Shown here piece by piece: positions 8,070-16,665 of a DNA stretch of 64,000 nt (its first letter is position 1; every line of letters begins with the position of its first letter). Location of the stretch: the NCBI RefSeq assembly GCF_000970455.1, contig NZ_LAJG01000048.1, positions 62,001 to 126,000 of the forward strand, written 5' to 3'. The DNA comes from Devosia soli (lineage in GTDB: Bacteria > Pseudomonadota > Alphaproteobacteria > Rhizobiales > Devosiaceae). A program made the translations under genes and the position numbers. Under the pieces are notes generated by a model. It was not told the origin of the DNA and did no database searches. It worked only from the letters and a program-made list of their open reading frames with translations.

Positions 8070-9644
8070 GTGGCTATTGGTGAGGTCATAGAGGCCCAGC
8101 GGCCACGCACGCTGCGCGTCCCGCGCGGCGGCAGCCACTCAGCCATCTTCCTTGCTGCGGGAATAACCGGCCTCCTCAGCCTCCTCCCGCTGCTCTTCGT
8201 TCTCTATGTCGCTGTCACCAGCGGCTGGGACACGATCGCAGACCTTGTCCTCCGGCCCAAAGTCGCAGCACTGCTGCTCAATACCGCGGCGCTCCTGCTC
8301 CTCGTTCTTCCGCTTTCCGCCACCCTGGCCGTCGCCTGCGCCTGGCTGATCGAGCGCACCGACCTGCCGCTCGCCCGGCTCTGGTCTTGGCTGATGGTCG
8401 CGCCCCTCGCCCTGCCCGCCTTCGTCCATTCCTATGCCTGGAGCGCCTTTGCGCCCCGCTTCCATGGCTTGGGAGCGGCCGTTCTCGTTTCCATTCTTGC
8501 CTACCTGCCCTTCGTCTACCTGCCCGTTGCCGCGCAGCTGCGCCGGCTCGATCCAGCCCTCGAGGAAACGGCACAATCCATGGGCAAGGCGCCGCTGGCC
8601 GTCTTCTTCCGCATCGTGCTGCCCCAGCTTCGCCTCGCCATCCTGGGCGGCGGCCTGCTGATCGGGCTGCATCTTCTCGCCGAATACGGCCTCTTCGTTC
8701 TTACGCGCTTCGATACCTTTGCCACCGTGATCGTCGATCAGTTCCAGTCGGTCTATAATGGTCCCTCGGCCAACCTCCTTGGCGGCGTGCTGGTGCTGCT
8801 CTGCCTCGGACTCCTGGGCCTCGAAACCGGGTTGCGCGGCGACGAACGCTATGCCCGGGTAGGGACTGGCGCTGCCCGGCAGCGCCGCCGCGTAATGCTC
8901 GGCCGTTGGAAGTGGCCGGCGCTTGCTCTGTTGACAGCTTTTGCACTGCTTTCGCTCGCCGTGCCGATCCTGACATTATCGCGCTGGCTAATCGCCGGCG
9001 GCGCCGAGATCTGGCGCCTCGATTTTATCCTCCCGGCCCTCGGACAGACCGCCACCTTGGCCTTTGCCGGTGCCGCGCTCACCACCCTTGCCGCCCTGCC
9101 CATGGCATGGCTGACCGTTCGCGCACCGAGCCGCATGCAAAAACTGCTCGAAGCCGCCCATTCCTATGTGGGGGCCCTGCCCGGCGTCATCATCGCGCTG
9201 GCTCTCGTGACCGTCACGGTCAATGTCGCGCTCCCGCTCTATCAGACCATCGCCACACTGCTTTTCGCATATGCGCTGATGTTCCTGCCCCGCGCCCTTG
9301 TCGGCCTCCGCACCAGCATTGCCCAGGCGCCGGTCGAACTCGAACGCGCGGCCCTCAGCCTAGGCCGTAAGCCCGTTTCGGCCATCTGGCACACGACGGT
9401 TCGTCTGGCCGCGCCCGGTGCATTGGCCAGCGCAGCCCTTGTCGGTCTTGGCATCACTACCGAATTGACGGCGACGCTGATGCTGGCGCCAAACGGCACG
9501 CGCACGCTCGCCATGCGCTTCTGGTCCTATACGAGCGAACTCGACTTTGCCGCGGCGGCGCCTTATGCGCTGCTCATGATCGTTCTTTCCATTCCGCTCG
9601 TCGTGCTGCTTCACGCCAAGGCCGATCGCGCAGACCAGGCCTGA
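8070..9644 (+). CDS. fbpB: ferric iron ABC transporter permease (FbpB type)
   Basis: This 524-residue membrane protein has two successive sets of transmembrane helices, each with a permease EAA-type loop (EETAQSMGKAPLAVFFRIVL and ERAALSLGRKPVSAIWHTTV). That is the fused double-permease layout of FbpB/SfuB iron transporters. It would form the channel for Fe3+ with the ATPase encoded next. The start is GTG at 8070, abutting a palindromic repeat; GGGG nine bases upstream lies in the repeat's right arm. No in-frame ATG gives a better N-terminus. The stop is one base before the fbpC start. Confidence 0.9.
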   Translation: MAIGEVIEAQRPRTLRVPRGGSHSAIFLAAGITGLLSLLPLLFVLYVAVTSGWDTIADLVLRPKVAALLLNTAALLLLVLPLSATLAVACAWLIERTDLPLARLWSWLMVAPLALPAFVHSYAWSAFAPRFHGLGAAVLVSILAYLPFVYLPVAAQLRRLDPALEETAQSMGKAPLAVFFRIVLPQLRLAILGGGLLIGLHLLAEYGLFVLTRFDTFATVIVDQFQSVYNGPSANLLGGVLVLLCLGLLGLETGLRGDERYARVGTGAARQRRRVMLGRWKWPALALLTAFALLSLAVPILTLSRWLIAGGAEIWRLDFILPALGQTATLAFAGAALTTLAALPMAWLTVRAPSRMQKLLEAAHSYVGALPGVIIALALVTVTVNVALPLYQTIATLLFAYALMFLPRALVGLRTSIAQAPVELERAALSLGRKPVSAIWHTTVRLAAPGALASAALVGLGITTELTATLMLAPNGTRTLAMRFWSYTSELDFAAAAPYALLMIVLSIPLVVLLHAKADRADQA

Positions 9645-9645
9645 C

Positions 9646-10650
9646 ATGCTGCAGCTCTCCGGACTCACCAAAACCTATGGCGATCAGCCTGGCGTCGACC
9701 GCGTCGATCTCGCCGCGCCTTCCGGCAGCCGCACTGTGATCGTTGGACCATCGGGCTCGGGCAAGACGACACTTTTGCGCCTCATCGCCGGTTTCGAAAC
9801 GCCGGATGCCGGCAACATCACCCTTGATGGCCGCCCTCTCGATACCGTACCGCCGCATCAGCGCAACATCGCCTATGTTGCTCAGGAAGGCGCGCTCTTC
9901 CCCCATATGAGCGTTGCCGAAAACATTGGCTTCGCCATACCGCGCCAAGCAAGCAATCGCGAAAGCCGTATCGACACGCTCCTTGCCCGCGTTGGCCTTT
10001 CCGCCGCGATGAAGTCGCGGCGTCCGCACGAACTTTCGGGCGGACAGCAACAGCGCGTCGCCCTCGCCAGGGCCCTCGCTCAGCAGCCGGCCCTGATGCT
10101 CCTCGATGAGCCTTTTTCCGCCCTCGATACCGGTCTTCGCGAAGCCATGCGCGACATGGTCGAAGCGGTTCTGCGCGAGGCCGGTATCGCTTCGATTCTA
10201 GTGACCCACGACCAGTCCGAAGCCCTCGCTTTCGCCGATCATCTCGTTGTCATGCGCGATGCCCGTATTGCCGATGCCGGCCAGCCGCAACGACTTTATG
10301 AGCAGCCGATCGATATCGAGACCGCCAAATTCCTTGGCGAAACGATCATTTTCGAAGCAGCGATTCGCGGCGGCGTTGCTGACACCCCCCTTGGTCCGCT
10401 CGCTGTCGATCACTCTGACACGGCCAAGGCGACCATTCTCGTCCGCCCCGAGCAGGTGCGCATTGCAGAAAACGGCACTTTGGCCCGCATCCTCCACAGC
10501 AGCTATCGCGGCGCCGCGCGCCGGCTAGAGCTCGAATGCCAGAGTGCCGGCCACTTCTCGATCGACGTTCCAGCCGCCACCTCCCTGACACAAGGCGACA
10601 GTGTGTGTCTTGCGGTTAACGGGCGGGGCCACGTGTTCCGCAGCAGATGA
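9646..10650 (+). CDS. fbpC: ferric iron ABC transporter ATP-binding protein (FbpC type)
   Basis: This 334-residue ATPase has Walker A GPSGSGKTT (residues 34-42), the signature LSGGQQQRVALARAL (from about 131) and Walker B LMLLDEPFSALD (from about 151). The H-loop (VTHDQSEA) and a C-terminal TOBE-like domain (ILVRPEQVRIAENG) follow. It drives the FbpB permease at the inner membrane. The ATG follows the fbpB stop after one base, so translation is coupled. It is the last gene of the iron transporter. Confidence 0.9.
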   Translation: MLQLSGLTKTYGDQPGVDRVDLAAPSGSRTVIVGPSGSGKTTLLRLIAGFETPDAGNITLDGRPLDTVPPHQRNIAYVAQEGALFPHMSVAENIGFAIPRQASNRESRIDTLLARVGLSAAMKSRRPHELSGGQQQRVALARALAQQPALMLLDEPFSALDTGLREAMRDMVEAVLREAGIASILVTHDQSEALAFADHLVVMRDARIADAGQPQRLYEQPIDIETAKFLGETIIFEAAIRGGVADTPLGPLAVDHSDTAKATILVRPEQVRIAENGTLARILHSSYRGAARRLELECQSAGHFSIDVPAATSLTQGDSVCLAVNGRGHVFRSR

Positions 10651-10820
10651 AAAGCCCGGCACATCTAGTGTTCACCATGTAGCGCAACGTCGCTTTCCTG
10701 GATCATAGGCAGTGCTTCGTTCCAAGGCATCCATCCGTTTCGCGCATCCGATACCTGAGGTATGCTAGCGCGCGAATGGGTGGCGCACATTTGGCCGCGG
10801 CTCGGGTTCATGGAGTAGCG

Positions 10821-11438
10821 ATGTATCTTCCCGAGCATTTCAAGGAAGTGGACCCTGCCGAGATTGCCCAGATCATCAGCTCAGCGCCGCTTGGCTGCAT
10901 AATCGCCCACACTGTTGAGGGATTGGTAGCCAATCATGTGCCGCTATTCATCGACAAGATAGGTGACGTTATCGGGCATTTTGCCTTGGCCAACGAAATG
11001 CATCGCCTTGTGCCGGCCGGCACGGAGGTGTTGATCGTCTTTCGCGGCGTCGATGGATATGTCTCGCCAAACTATTATCCCAGCAAGAAAGAGCACCACG
11101 GCGCGGTACCGACCTGGAATTATCAGGCCGTCCACCTCTACGGGACCATCACCTTCCAACATGACGTCAGCAGCAAACGCGCAGCTGTCGGCATCCTGAC
11201 GCGGGCGCATGAACGCGCCGTCAATGGCGATGGAGCCTGGCACATGGCAGATGCGCCGGCCGACTACATGACCGAGATGCTCGATAAAATCGTGGCGTTT
11301 CGCGTCGCGGTGACACGCACGATTGCCAAATCCAAGCTCAGTCAGAACCGCGACCAACCCGACCGCGATGGCGCGATTCATGGGATGCGAAACGCCGGCT
11401 ACGAGGCGCTCGCCGAAAAGATGGCGCGGAAAGACTAG
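10821..11438 (+). CDS. FMN-binding negative transcriptional regulator, PaiB family
   Basis: The 205-residue protein begins MYLPEHFKEVDPAEIAQIIS and contains the family hallmarks VANHVPLFID, YVSPNYYPSK and VPTWNYQAVHLYG. PaiB proteins are split-barrel flavin-binding proteins; Bacillus PaiB was described as a negative regulator of sporulation and protease genes, but the role elsewhere is unclear. I start at 10821 because GGAG lies five bases upstream and the length fits the family; the upstream extension (from 10776) has no match. It overlaps the convergent DedA gene by four bases. Confidence 0.85.
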   Translation: MYLPEHFKEVDPAEIAQIISSAPLGCIIAHTVEGLVANHVPLFIDKIGDVIGHFALANEMHRLVPAGTEVLIVFRGVDGYVSPNYYPSKKEHHGAVPTWNYQAVHLYGTITFQHDVSSKRAAVGILTRAHERAVNGDGAWHMADAPADYMTEMLDKIVAFRVAVTRTIAKSKLSQNRDQPDRDGAIHGMRNAGYEALAEKMARKD

Positions 11439-12127
11439 ACCCGGCCCGCCCACCGCTCCTGCAACGACCTGCCGAATCCGCCCATGAAGGGAGCGAAGAA
11501 CAGGACGATCGACTTGAAATAGTGGATCAGCAGGAACAATGCCGTCAGTACGATCGCACCGACGATGATCACCAGCTCTAGCGACAGCCCGATGGACTTG
11601 AGCCAAGCGGTCAGGAGCATGCCTGGCAAGATGTGCGCCGCCGCCCAGGCAAAGGCGGAACTGACATTGATGATAGAGAACCAGCGATAAGGCATGCCCA
11701 TCATGCCGGCGATGCCGGGGACCACGGCTTTTACGCCGGGAATGAAGCGGCCGATAAACACGGACTTGCCGCCATGCTTGGCAAAGAACGCCTCGCCCCG
11801 CTCGAGCAGATCAATATAGTTCCGGAACGGCCAGATGGTCTTGATCCTGTCCTTGAGTGCAAAGCCAACGGTGTAGGACACCGCGTCGCCAATCACAGCG
11901 CCAAGAACCGCCGCGAAATAAATCGGCCAGAAGGGCAGCTTTCCGGTGGCGATGATGCCCCCAACGAGCAGGAGCACCGGGGTCGAGGGCACGAAAAGCC
12001 CAAGTATGAAGACCGCCTCACCAATCGACACGAGAAAAATAAAGCCGATCGACAGCCAGAAATTGTCCGAGACGGAATTGAGAAGCGTCTCGAGCCAGGC
12101 CGAAATGGTGTGCAGGTATTCAATCAT
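11435..12127 (-). CDS. DedA family inner-membrane protein
   Basis: The 230-residue protein shows the DedA/SNARE-associated layout: hydrophobic segments around GEAVFILGLFVPSTPVLLLVG, then the signature FIGRFIPGVKAVVPGIAGMMGM. DedA proteins work in membrane homeostasis, including lipid-carrier recycling and proton-gradient-linked functions. The substrate is not readable here. Five to six membrane segments are visible. It is convergent with the PaiB gene and stands alone on its strand, 235 bp from the next gene. Confidence 0.88.
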   Translation of the reverse strand: MIEYLHTISAWLETLLNSVSDNFWLSIGFIFLVSIGEAVFILGLFVPSTPVLLLVGGIIATGKLPFWPIYFAAVLGAVIGDAVSYTVGFALKDRIKTIWPFRNYIDLLERGEAFFAKHGGKSVFIGRFIPGVKAVVPGIAGMMGMPYRWFSIINVSSAFAWAAAHILPGMLLTAWLKSIGLSLELVIIVGAIVLTALFLLIHYFKSIVLFFAPFMGGFGRSLQERWAGRV

Positions 12128-12200
12128 GAGGCGTGAACCGGGAAGAACTGCTGTTTTTGAGAACGTCGGTCATAGCAGCCTAACGCGCGCCCCACACTCG

Positions 12201-12239
12201 GGTCTCGGTTAAGTACTGCAAACATAGTGCACCGAGACC
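12201..12239. other. strong hairpin in the 235-bp gap 12128-12362
   Basis: GGTCTCGGT (12201-12209) pairs with ACCGAGACC (12231-12239); inside, GTACT pairs with AGTGC across an 8-base loop, leaving a 3-base bulge. No U-run follows on either strand, so it is not a standard terminator. It lies 3' of the M3 peptidase gene and 5' of dedA. I see no gene in the rest of this gap. Confidence 0.55.
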
Positions 12240-12362
12240 TATATAGAATATCCTCCAGCGCGCGGAAAACCAGCTGTGATTGCCATGCGCCGATGACAAA
12301 CGGGCGATCCGGTAAACGGGTAATGTCGAGGAAGGCACCGGCAAGGCGCCTCGCCCACTGGG

Positions 12363-14408
12363 TCAGGCTTCGGCATCTGCCTCGACGGTCACGAGGCCAC
12401 GGTTGCGCAGCAGCGCTTTGACGTCCGGGTCGCGACCGCGAAAGAGACGATAGGCCTCGGCAAAATCGCGCTTGCCACCGGCTGAATAGATGAAATCGTG
12501 CAGCCGCTTGGCCGTTTCGGCGTCGAATGGGTCTCCGGCTTCCTCAAACGCTTCGAAGCCGTCGGCGTCGAGCACCTCGCTCCAGAGATAGCTGTAATAG
12601 CCCGCGGCATAACCATCGCCGGCGAACAAATGGAGAAAGTGGGTGCTGGCATGGCGAAGGGCGATCTCGCGCGGCATGTTGATACTGTCGAGCACGGCCT
12701 TCTCAAACTCGGCGACAGAGCCATTCATCGGCTGGGAATGATAATCCATGTCGAGAATGGCGGATGATACGAACTCGACTGTCTCGAAACCGGTATTGGC
12801 AGTCCGTGCGGCATGCATCCGCTCAAGCAGCTCTTCCGGAATGGGTTCGCCGGTTTCGACATGGGTGAATTGGGCCAAAACCGGCGCGGCTTCGAGCCAA
12901 TGCTCATAGATCTGGCTGGGCAGTTCGACAAAATCGCGCACGACGCTGGTGCCAGAAATTCGCGGATAGGTCACATCCGAGAGCAGACCATGAAGCCCAT
13001 GCCCCATCTCATGAAAGACGGTCCGCGCTTCGTCGAGCGAAAGCAGCGCCGGCTGGCCCTCGGGCGGTTTGACGAAATTGCAGGTATTGACGATGAATGG
13101 GATTTGCTCGCCATCGAGCTTGGACTGATCGCGGAACGAGGTCATCCAGGCGCCTGATCGCTTCCCCGGCCGCGCAAAATAATCGCCGTAGAAGAGGCCG
13201 ATGATCTTGCCTGCCCGGGCGACCTCCCAGACACGCACGTCCGGATGATAGCCAACGATGTCTTCACGCGGAGCGAAGGTCAGCCCAAAGAGCTTTTGGG
13301 CAACGAAGAAGGACGCATCGATGACCTTTTCAAGCTGCAGATATGGCTTGAGCGCGTTCTCGTCGAAATCGTAGCGCGCGAGACGGAGCTTTTCGGCGTA
13401 GAACCGCCAATCCCAGGCTTCGAGCGGCTCGGCCTGACCTTTTGACCTGGCAAGCGCCTCGAGAGCTTCGCGATCGGCTTCCGCGCGTTTCCGGCCGCCA
13501 TCCCACACTTCTTCGAGCAGGTCCCGCGCCGCCTTCGGAGTTCCTGCCATGGAGTCGGCGAGTTTATAGGCTGCGTAGCTCTCGTAGCCGAGTAGACGCG
13601 CCTGCTCCGCGCGCAGTGCGACGATTTCTTCGATCACCTGTGAATTGTCGTTCTTGTTGCCGTTGGCGCCGCGCTTGACGAAAGCGTCCCAGATTTTCTC
13701 GCGCACGCTACGATCGGTAGCAAAATGCAGGATCGGCTCGACGCTCGAGCGCGACGGCGTCACAGCGTATGGCGCATTGATCTTGCGATCGCGCGCAGTC
13801 TCCGCAGCCGCAGCGCGCGCAAAATCGGGCAGCCCATCCATCTCCGCTTCCGAAAGGGGAAAGACGGTTTCCTGTTCGTCAGCGAGCACATTCTGGCCAA
13901 ACTGCGTACCAAGTGCTGCCAGATGCTCAACGATTTCCGCAAAACGTCCCCGTTCCGCCTCGGTCAATTTGGCACCGGCGCGCACGAAATCGAGGTAATA
14001 ACGCTCGAGCACTCTTTGGGCTTCGGGATCAAGACCGAGTTCGCCTCGCGCGTCGTAAAGCCTTTCGATCCGGGAAAAGAGATTGGGGTCGAGGAAGATC
14101 GCATTCCAATGCCGAGCGACCAGCAAGACCACCTCGCGCTCGACGGCCTGCAACGCATCGCTAGTCGCGGCAGAAGTGAGCTGGCTGAAGACCATTTCTA
14201 CCCGTCGCAGCAGCTTTCCCGAGCGTTCGAGCGCTGCAATGGTGTTTTCGAAGGTCGGGGCAGCGCCGTTTGCGCCGATGGCGACGACTTCCGCCTTGTG
14301 CTGGTTCAGCGCCTCAACGAAGGCCGGCTGGAAGTGGCTGGTTTCGATGCGGTCGAATGGCGGCGCCTCATAGGGCGTGTTCCAGGCTTCAAAGAACGGA
14401 TTGGTCAC
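12363..14408 (-). CDS. M3 family metallopeptidase (oligopeptidase A / Dcp type)
   Basis: The 681-residue protein has the zinc motif HEMGH at about residues 466-470 (VFHEMGHGLHGLLSD), and DFVELPSQIYEHW downstream supplies the third ligand glutamate. Length and N-terminus (NPFFEAWNTPYEAPPFDRIETSHFQPA) match the cytoplasmic M3A oligopeptidase/dipeptidyl carboxypeptidase group. It would trim short peptides in the cytoplasm. No signal peptide is present. The start is GTG at 14408 with AAGGAG eight bases upstream. It stands alone as a transcription unit. Confidence 0.92.
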   Translation of the reverse strand: MTNPFFEAWNTPYEAPPFDRIETSHFQPAFVEALNQHKAEVVAIGANGAAPTFENTIAALERSGKLLRRVEMVFSQLTSAATSDALQAVEREVVLLVARHWNAIFLDPNLFSRIERLYDARGELGLDPEAQRVLERYYLDFVRAGAKLTEAERGRFAEIVEHLAALGTQFGQNVLADEQETVFPLSEAEMDGLPDFARAAAAETARDRKINAPYAVTPSRSSVEPILHFATDRSVREKIWDAFVKRGANGNKNDNSQVIEEIVALRAEQARLLGYESYAAYKLADSMAGTPKAARDLLEEVWDGGRKRAEADREALEALARSKGQAEPLEAWDWRFYAEKLRLARYDFDENALKPYLQLEKVIDASFFVAQKLFGLTFAPREDIVGYHPDVRVWEVARAGKIIGLFYGDYFARPGKRSGAWMTSFRDQSKLDGEQIPFIVNTCNFVKPPEGQPALLSLDEARTVFHEMGHGLHGLLSDVTYPRISGTSVVRDFVELPSQIYEHWLEAAPVLAQFTHVETGEPIPEELLERMHAARTANTGFETVEFVSSAILDMDYHSQPMNGSVAEFEKAVLDSINMPREIALRHASTHFLHLFAGDGYAAGYYSYLWSEVLDADGFEAFEEAGDPFDAETAKRLHDFIYSAGGKRDFAEAYRLFRGRDPDVKALLRNRGLVTVEADAEA

Positions 14409-14491
14409 GGGCAGGCTCCTTATTGGCGCCTAACGTGGCGGCAAGAACCGATTTGGGCAAGGTCAGAGGCTCGGGTCTGATGTCGACGACA

Positions 14492-15649
14492 CTATGCTTT
14501 CACCCTGCGCGCAGGCGCAGAGATGAGCGCCGTTGTCGCGAGGAGAGCCGCAATGAGCACAGGGACCACGATCCAATAGGAAAAGCGAATACCATAATGT
14601 TCTGCGATGAACCCGAGGAGCGGAGGGCCGGCAAAGAACACGACGAAGGTCATCTGCGAGAGTGCCGCCACATTGACCGAGGCAGGGCGATCGGTTCGTC
14701 GCGCCGCTGCCGAGATGGCGAGTGGATAGACCGACGAGCACCCTATGCCTGACAGCAAAAAGCCGACAAGGGCGAGCCAAGGACTGGGCGCCGAGGCAAC
14801 CAGTGTCACGCCGACGATCGCGAGGATGAGCAGGACAGTTGCCACACGCCGCGGACCAAAGCGATCGACAACCGGATCCATGCTCAACCGCCCAATCGCG
14901 ATCGCGAGCGAGAACAGCGTGACGCTAAGACCGCCGATGAACGGCTCGACTGCGAAGACGTCGCGCATATAGATCGCCGACCAATCCACGCCCGCCCCTT
15001 CGACAAAGAGAGGCGCGGCCCCCAGGAGGCAGAGCGGCAAGAGACCGAGGGTCGGGAAGGCAAAGGGTGGCGTTGCGCCCGTATGGTCCTCGGCGCGTTT
15101 GGGTGCATTCTCCATCCTGGAAAAGACGATAGCGCCCGAGACCACCACCACGATGAACATAACGAAAAGGTGGGCTTCGATCGAAATCTGCGCCTGACGA
15201 ACGACCGCCGCAATCAATGCGGTCACAAAAAACCCAAGGCTCCACATGCCATGGACGCGGCTCATGATGCGCCGTCCCATCTGGCCCTCGTGCCGGTCTG
15301 CTTCGACATTGGCGTTGATCTCGAGGGCCCCACAGAGAAGGCCGGCAGCAAAGAACAACGGCGCCGCCCACAGGGCCGATGGCATCCACGGAATAAGGGC
15401 ATAGAAAAAGGAAGCACCGAAGACGGTGATCATCGTGGTTAGCCGCGCGCCTGCCCGCTCAACCAGCCTTCCACCAAAGGTCAGCCCGCAAAGAACGCCA
15501 AAGGACATGGTGATCAGCATCAGCCCCACCTGCCCCTCGGTCAGCGCGAATTTGGTCTGCAAATCCGGCAGGCGAGAAAGCAGGGCGCCCATGGACAGTG
15601 CCAGGGCGAACTGCAGGAAATAAATGCGTTGATGGGGCTTCATGGGCAT
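14492..15649 (-). CDS. MFS transporter
   Basis: The protein, about 385 residues from MPMKPHQRIYFLQFALALSMG, has about twelve hydrophobic segments and the MFS loop motif (FGGRLVERAGARLTT) after helix 2, with a related copy (VVDRFGPRRVATV) in the second half. The class resembles FucP/YbjJ-type sugar or drug MFS proteins; the substrate is unknown. The frame is open 31 codons further upstream, but that part lacks a match, so I start at 15649. No clear ribosome site is visible, so the start is uncertain by a few codons. Confidence 0.8.
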   Translation of the reverse strand: MPMKPHQRIYFLQFALALSMGALLSRLPDLQTKFALTEGQVGLMLITMSFGVLCGLTFGGRLVERAGARLTTMITVFGASFFYALIPWMPSALWAAPLFFAAGLLCGALEINANVEADRHEGQMGRRIMSRVHGMWSLGFFVTALIAAVVRQAQISIEAHLFVMFIVVVVSGAIVFSRMENAPKRAEDHTGATPPFAFPTLGLLPLCLLGAAPLFVEGAGVDWSAIYMRDVFAVEPFIGGLSVTLFSLAIAIGRLSMDPVVDRFGPRRVATVLLILAIVGVTLVASAPSPWLALVGFLLSGIGCSSVYPLAISAAARRTDRPASVNVAALSQMTFVVFFAGPPLLGFIAEHYGIRFSYWIVVPVLIAALLATTALISAPARRVKA

Positions 15650-15750
15650 GGCTCGAAGGCAGGATGCCGCTCGTCTACTCGATTTGAGCAGCAGACCCAA
15701 TGCGCCAGGAAAACAATTCGGCCGGCACGATGCGCCGGCCACCCCTGGTC

Positions 15751-16479
15751 CTAACGGTGGATCGGCTCCTTGCGGTGCCAGTTATCGAGCTTTCGCGAAG
15801 GCTTATGCGGCTGCATTGCCCATTCGATGCCGTTGCCGATCACATGTTGCACCATGGGATGGTGATAGATCGGGAAGGTCTCGTGTCCGGGCGAGAAGTA
15901 GAAGATGCGGCCGAGACCACGGTAGAAGGTGAGACCCGAGCGGAACACTTCGCCGCCCTTGTACCAGGAGAGGAAGACGATTTCGTCGGGCGCTGGGATG
16001 TCGAAAGGCTCGCCATACATTTCCGAAGCTGGAATTTCGAAAAAGGGAGGCACGCCATCGGCGATGGGGTGATTGGGCAGGATGGTCCAGACCCGTTCCA
16101 GATCGCCTTCCGGCAGTTCGCGCCATGAAAGATTGGCATTGGTGCCCACCATGCGGCGGAACATTTTCGAATGGTGGCCGGAGTGGAGGACAACGAGGCC
16201 CATTCCGGCCAAGACACGCTGCTGTACGCGGTCGATATATTCGTCCTTGACCTCATCATGGGCAACATGGCCCCACCAGGTCAGCACATCGGTGCGATCG
16301 AGCAGGTCCTGCGTCAGGCCCTGCTCCGGATCATCGATCGTCCGGCGTTCGATCGTAAAATCTCGGTCCTTGAAGCCGTCCGCGAGCGCCCCGTCCATGC
16401 CGTCGGGATAGATCTTTGCCACCGGTGGATCGTTCTTCTCGTGGCGCCCCTCGTTCCACATGGTCAGGCGAATCGTCAA
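15751..16479 (-). CDS. thuA: ThuA domain trehalose utilization protein
   Basis: The 242-residue protein begins MTIRLTMWNEGRHEK, the hallmark of ThuA, and keeps the glutamine-amidotransferase-like fold signals WWGHVAHDEV and LVVLHSGHHSKMF. In Sinorhizobium ThuA works with ThuB in the 3-keto route of trehalose, sucrose and maltose catabolism. The start is TTG at 16479, supported by GGAG six bases before it; the open frame runs far upstream to 17232 but that part is antisense to thuB. It is divergent from thuB, sharing a control region with two operator-like sites. Confidence 0.88.
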   Translation of the reverse strand: MTIRLTMWNEGRHEKNDPPVAKIYPDGMDGALADGFKDRDFTIERRTIDDPEQGLTQDLLDRTDVLTWWGHVAHDEVKDEYIDRVQQRVLAGMGLVVLHSGHHSKMFRRMVGTNANLSWRELPEGDLERVWTILPNHPIADGVPPFFEIPASEMYGEPFDIPAPDEIVFLSWYKGGEVFRSGLTFYRGLGRIFYFSPGHETFPIYHHPMVQHVIGNGIEWAMQPHKPSRKLDNWHRKEPIHR

Positions 16480-16521
16480 AATAATCTCCAAGCAAGCGGT
16501 CAGTGAGCGACGGTGATAAAA

Positions 16522-16535
16522 TGTACACGTATACA
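16522..16535. promoter_or_regulatory. LacI-type operator 1 (thuA side)
   Basis: TGTACACGTATACA is centred on CG and pairs at six of seven positions per half, the form expected for a LacI-family site. It lies 43 bp upstream of thuA. The same pattern recurs 108 bp away, and a LacI-type gene follows thuB. Confidence 0.6.
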
Positions 16536-16629
16536 CATGTTCGACAAGTCGCTGTGAGCCCAATCTTCCACAGCTCAAGATTCCAGCACTTTTCCAAGCG
16601 TGGACAGTTTGCGACACCGGCAAACCTGA

Positions 16630-16643
16630 TGTACACGTGTTCA
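16630..16643. promoter_or_regulatory. LacI-type operator 2 (thuB side)
   Basis: TGTACACGTGTTCA shares TGTACACGT with operator 1 and has the same CG centre, six of seven pairs. It ends 22 bp before the thuB start, where a bound repressor would block transcription. The start-to-start distance of 108 bp is close to ten helical turns, so looping between the two sites is possible. Confidence 0.6.
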
Positions 16644-16665
16644 CAAAATGAAGGAGGAGCTGAAG

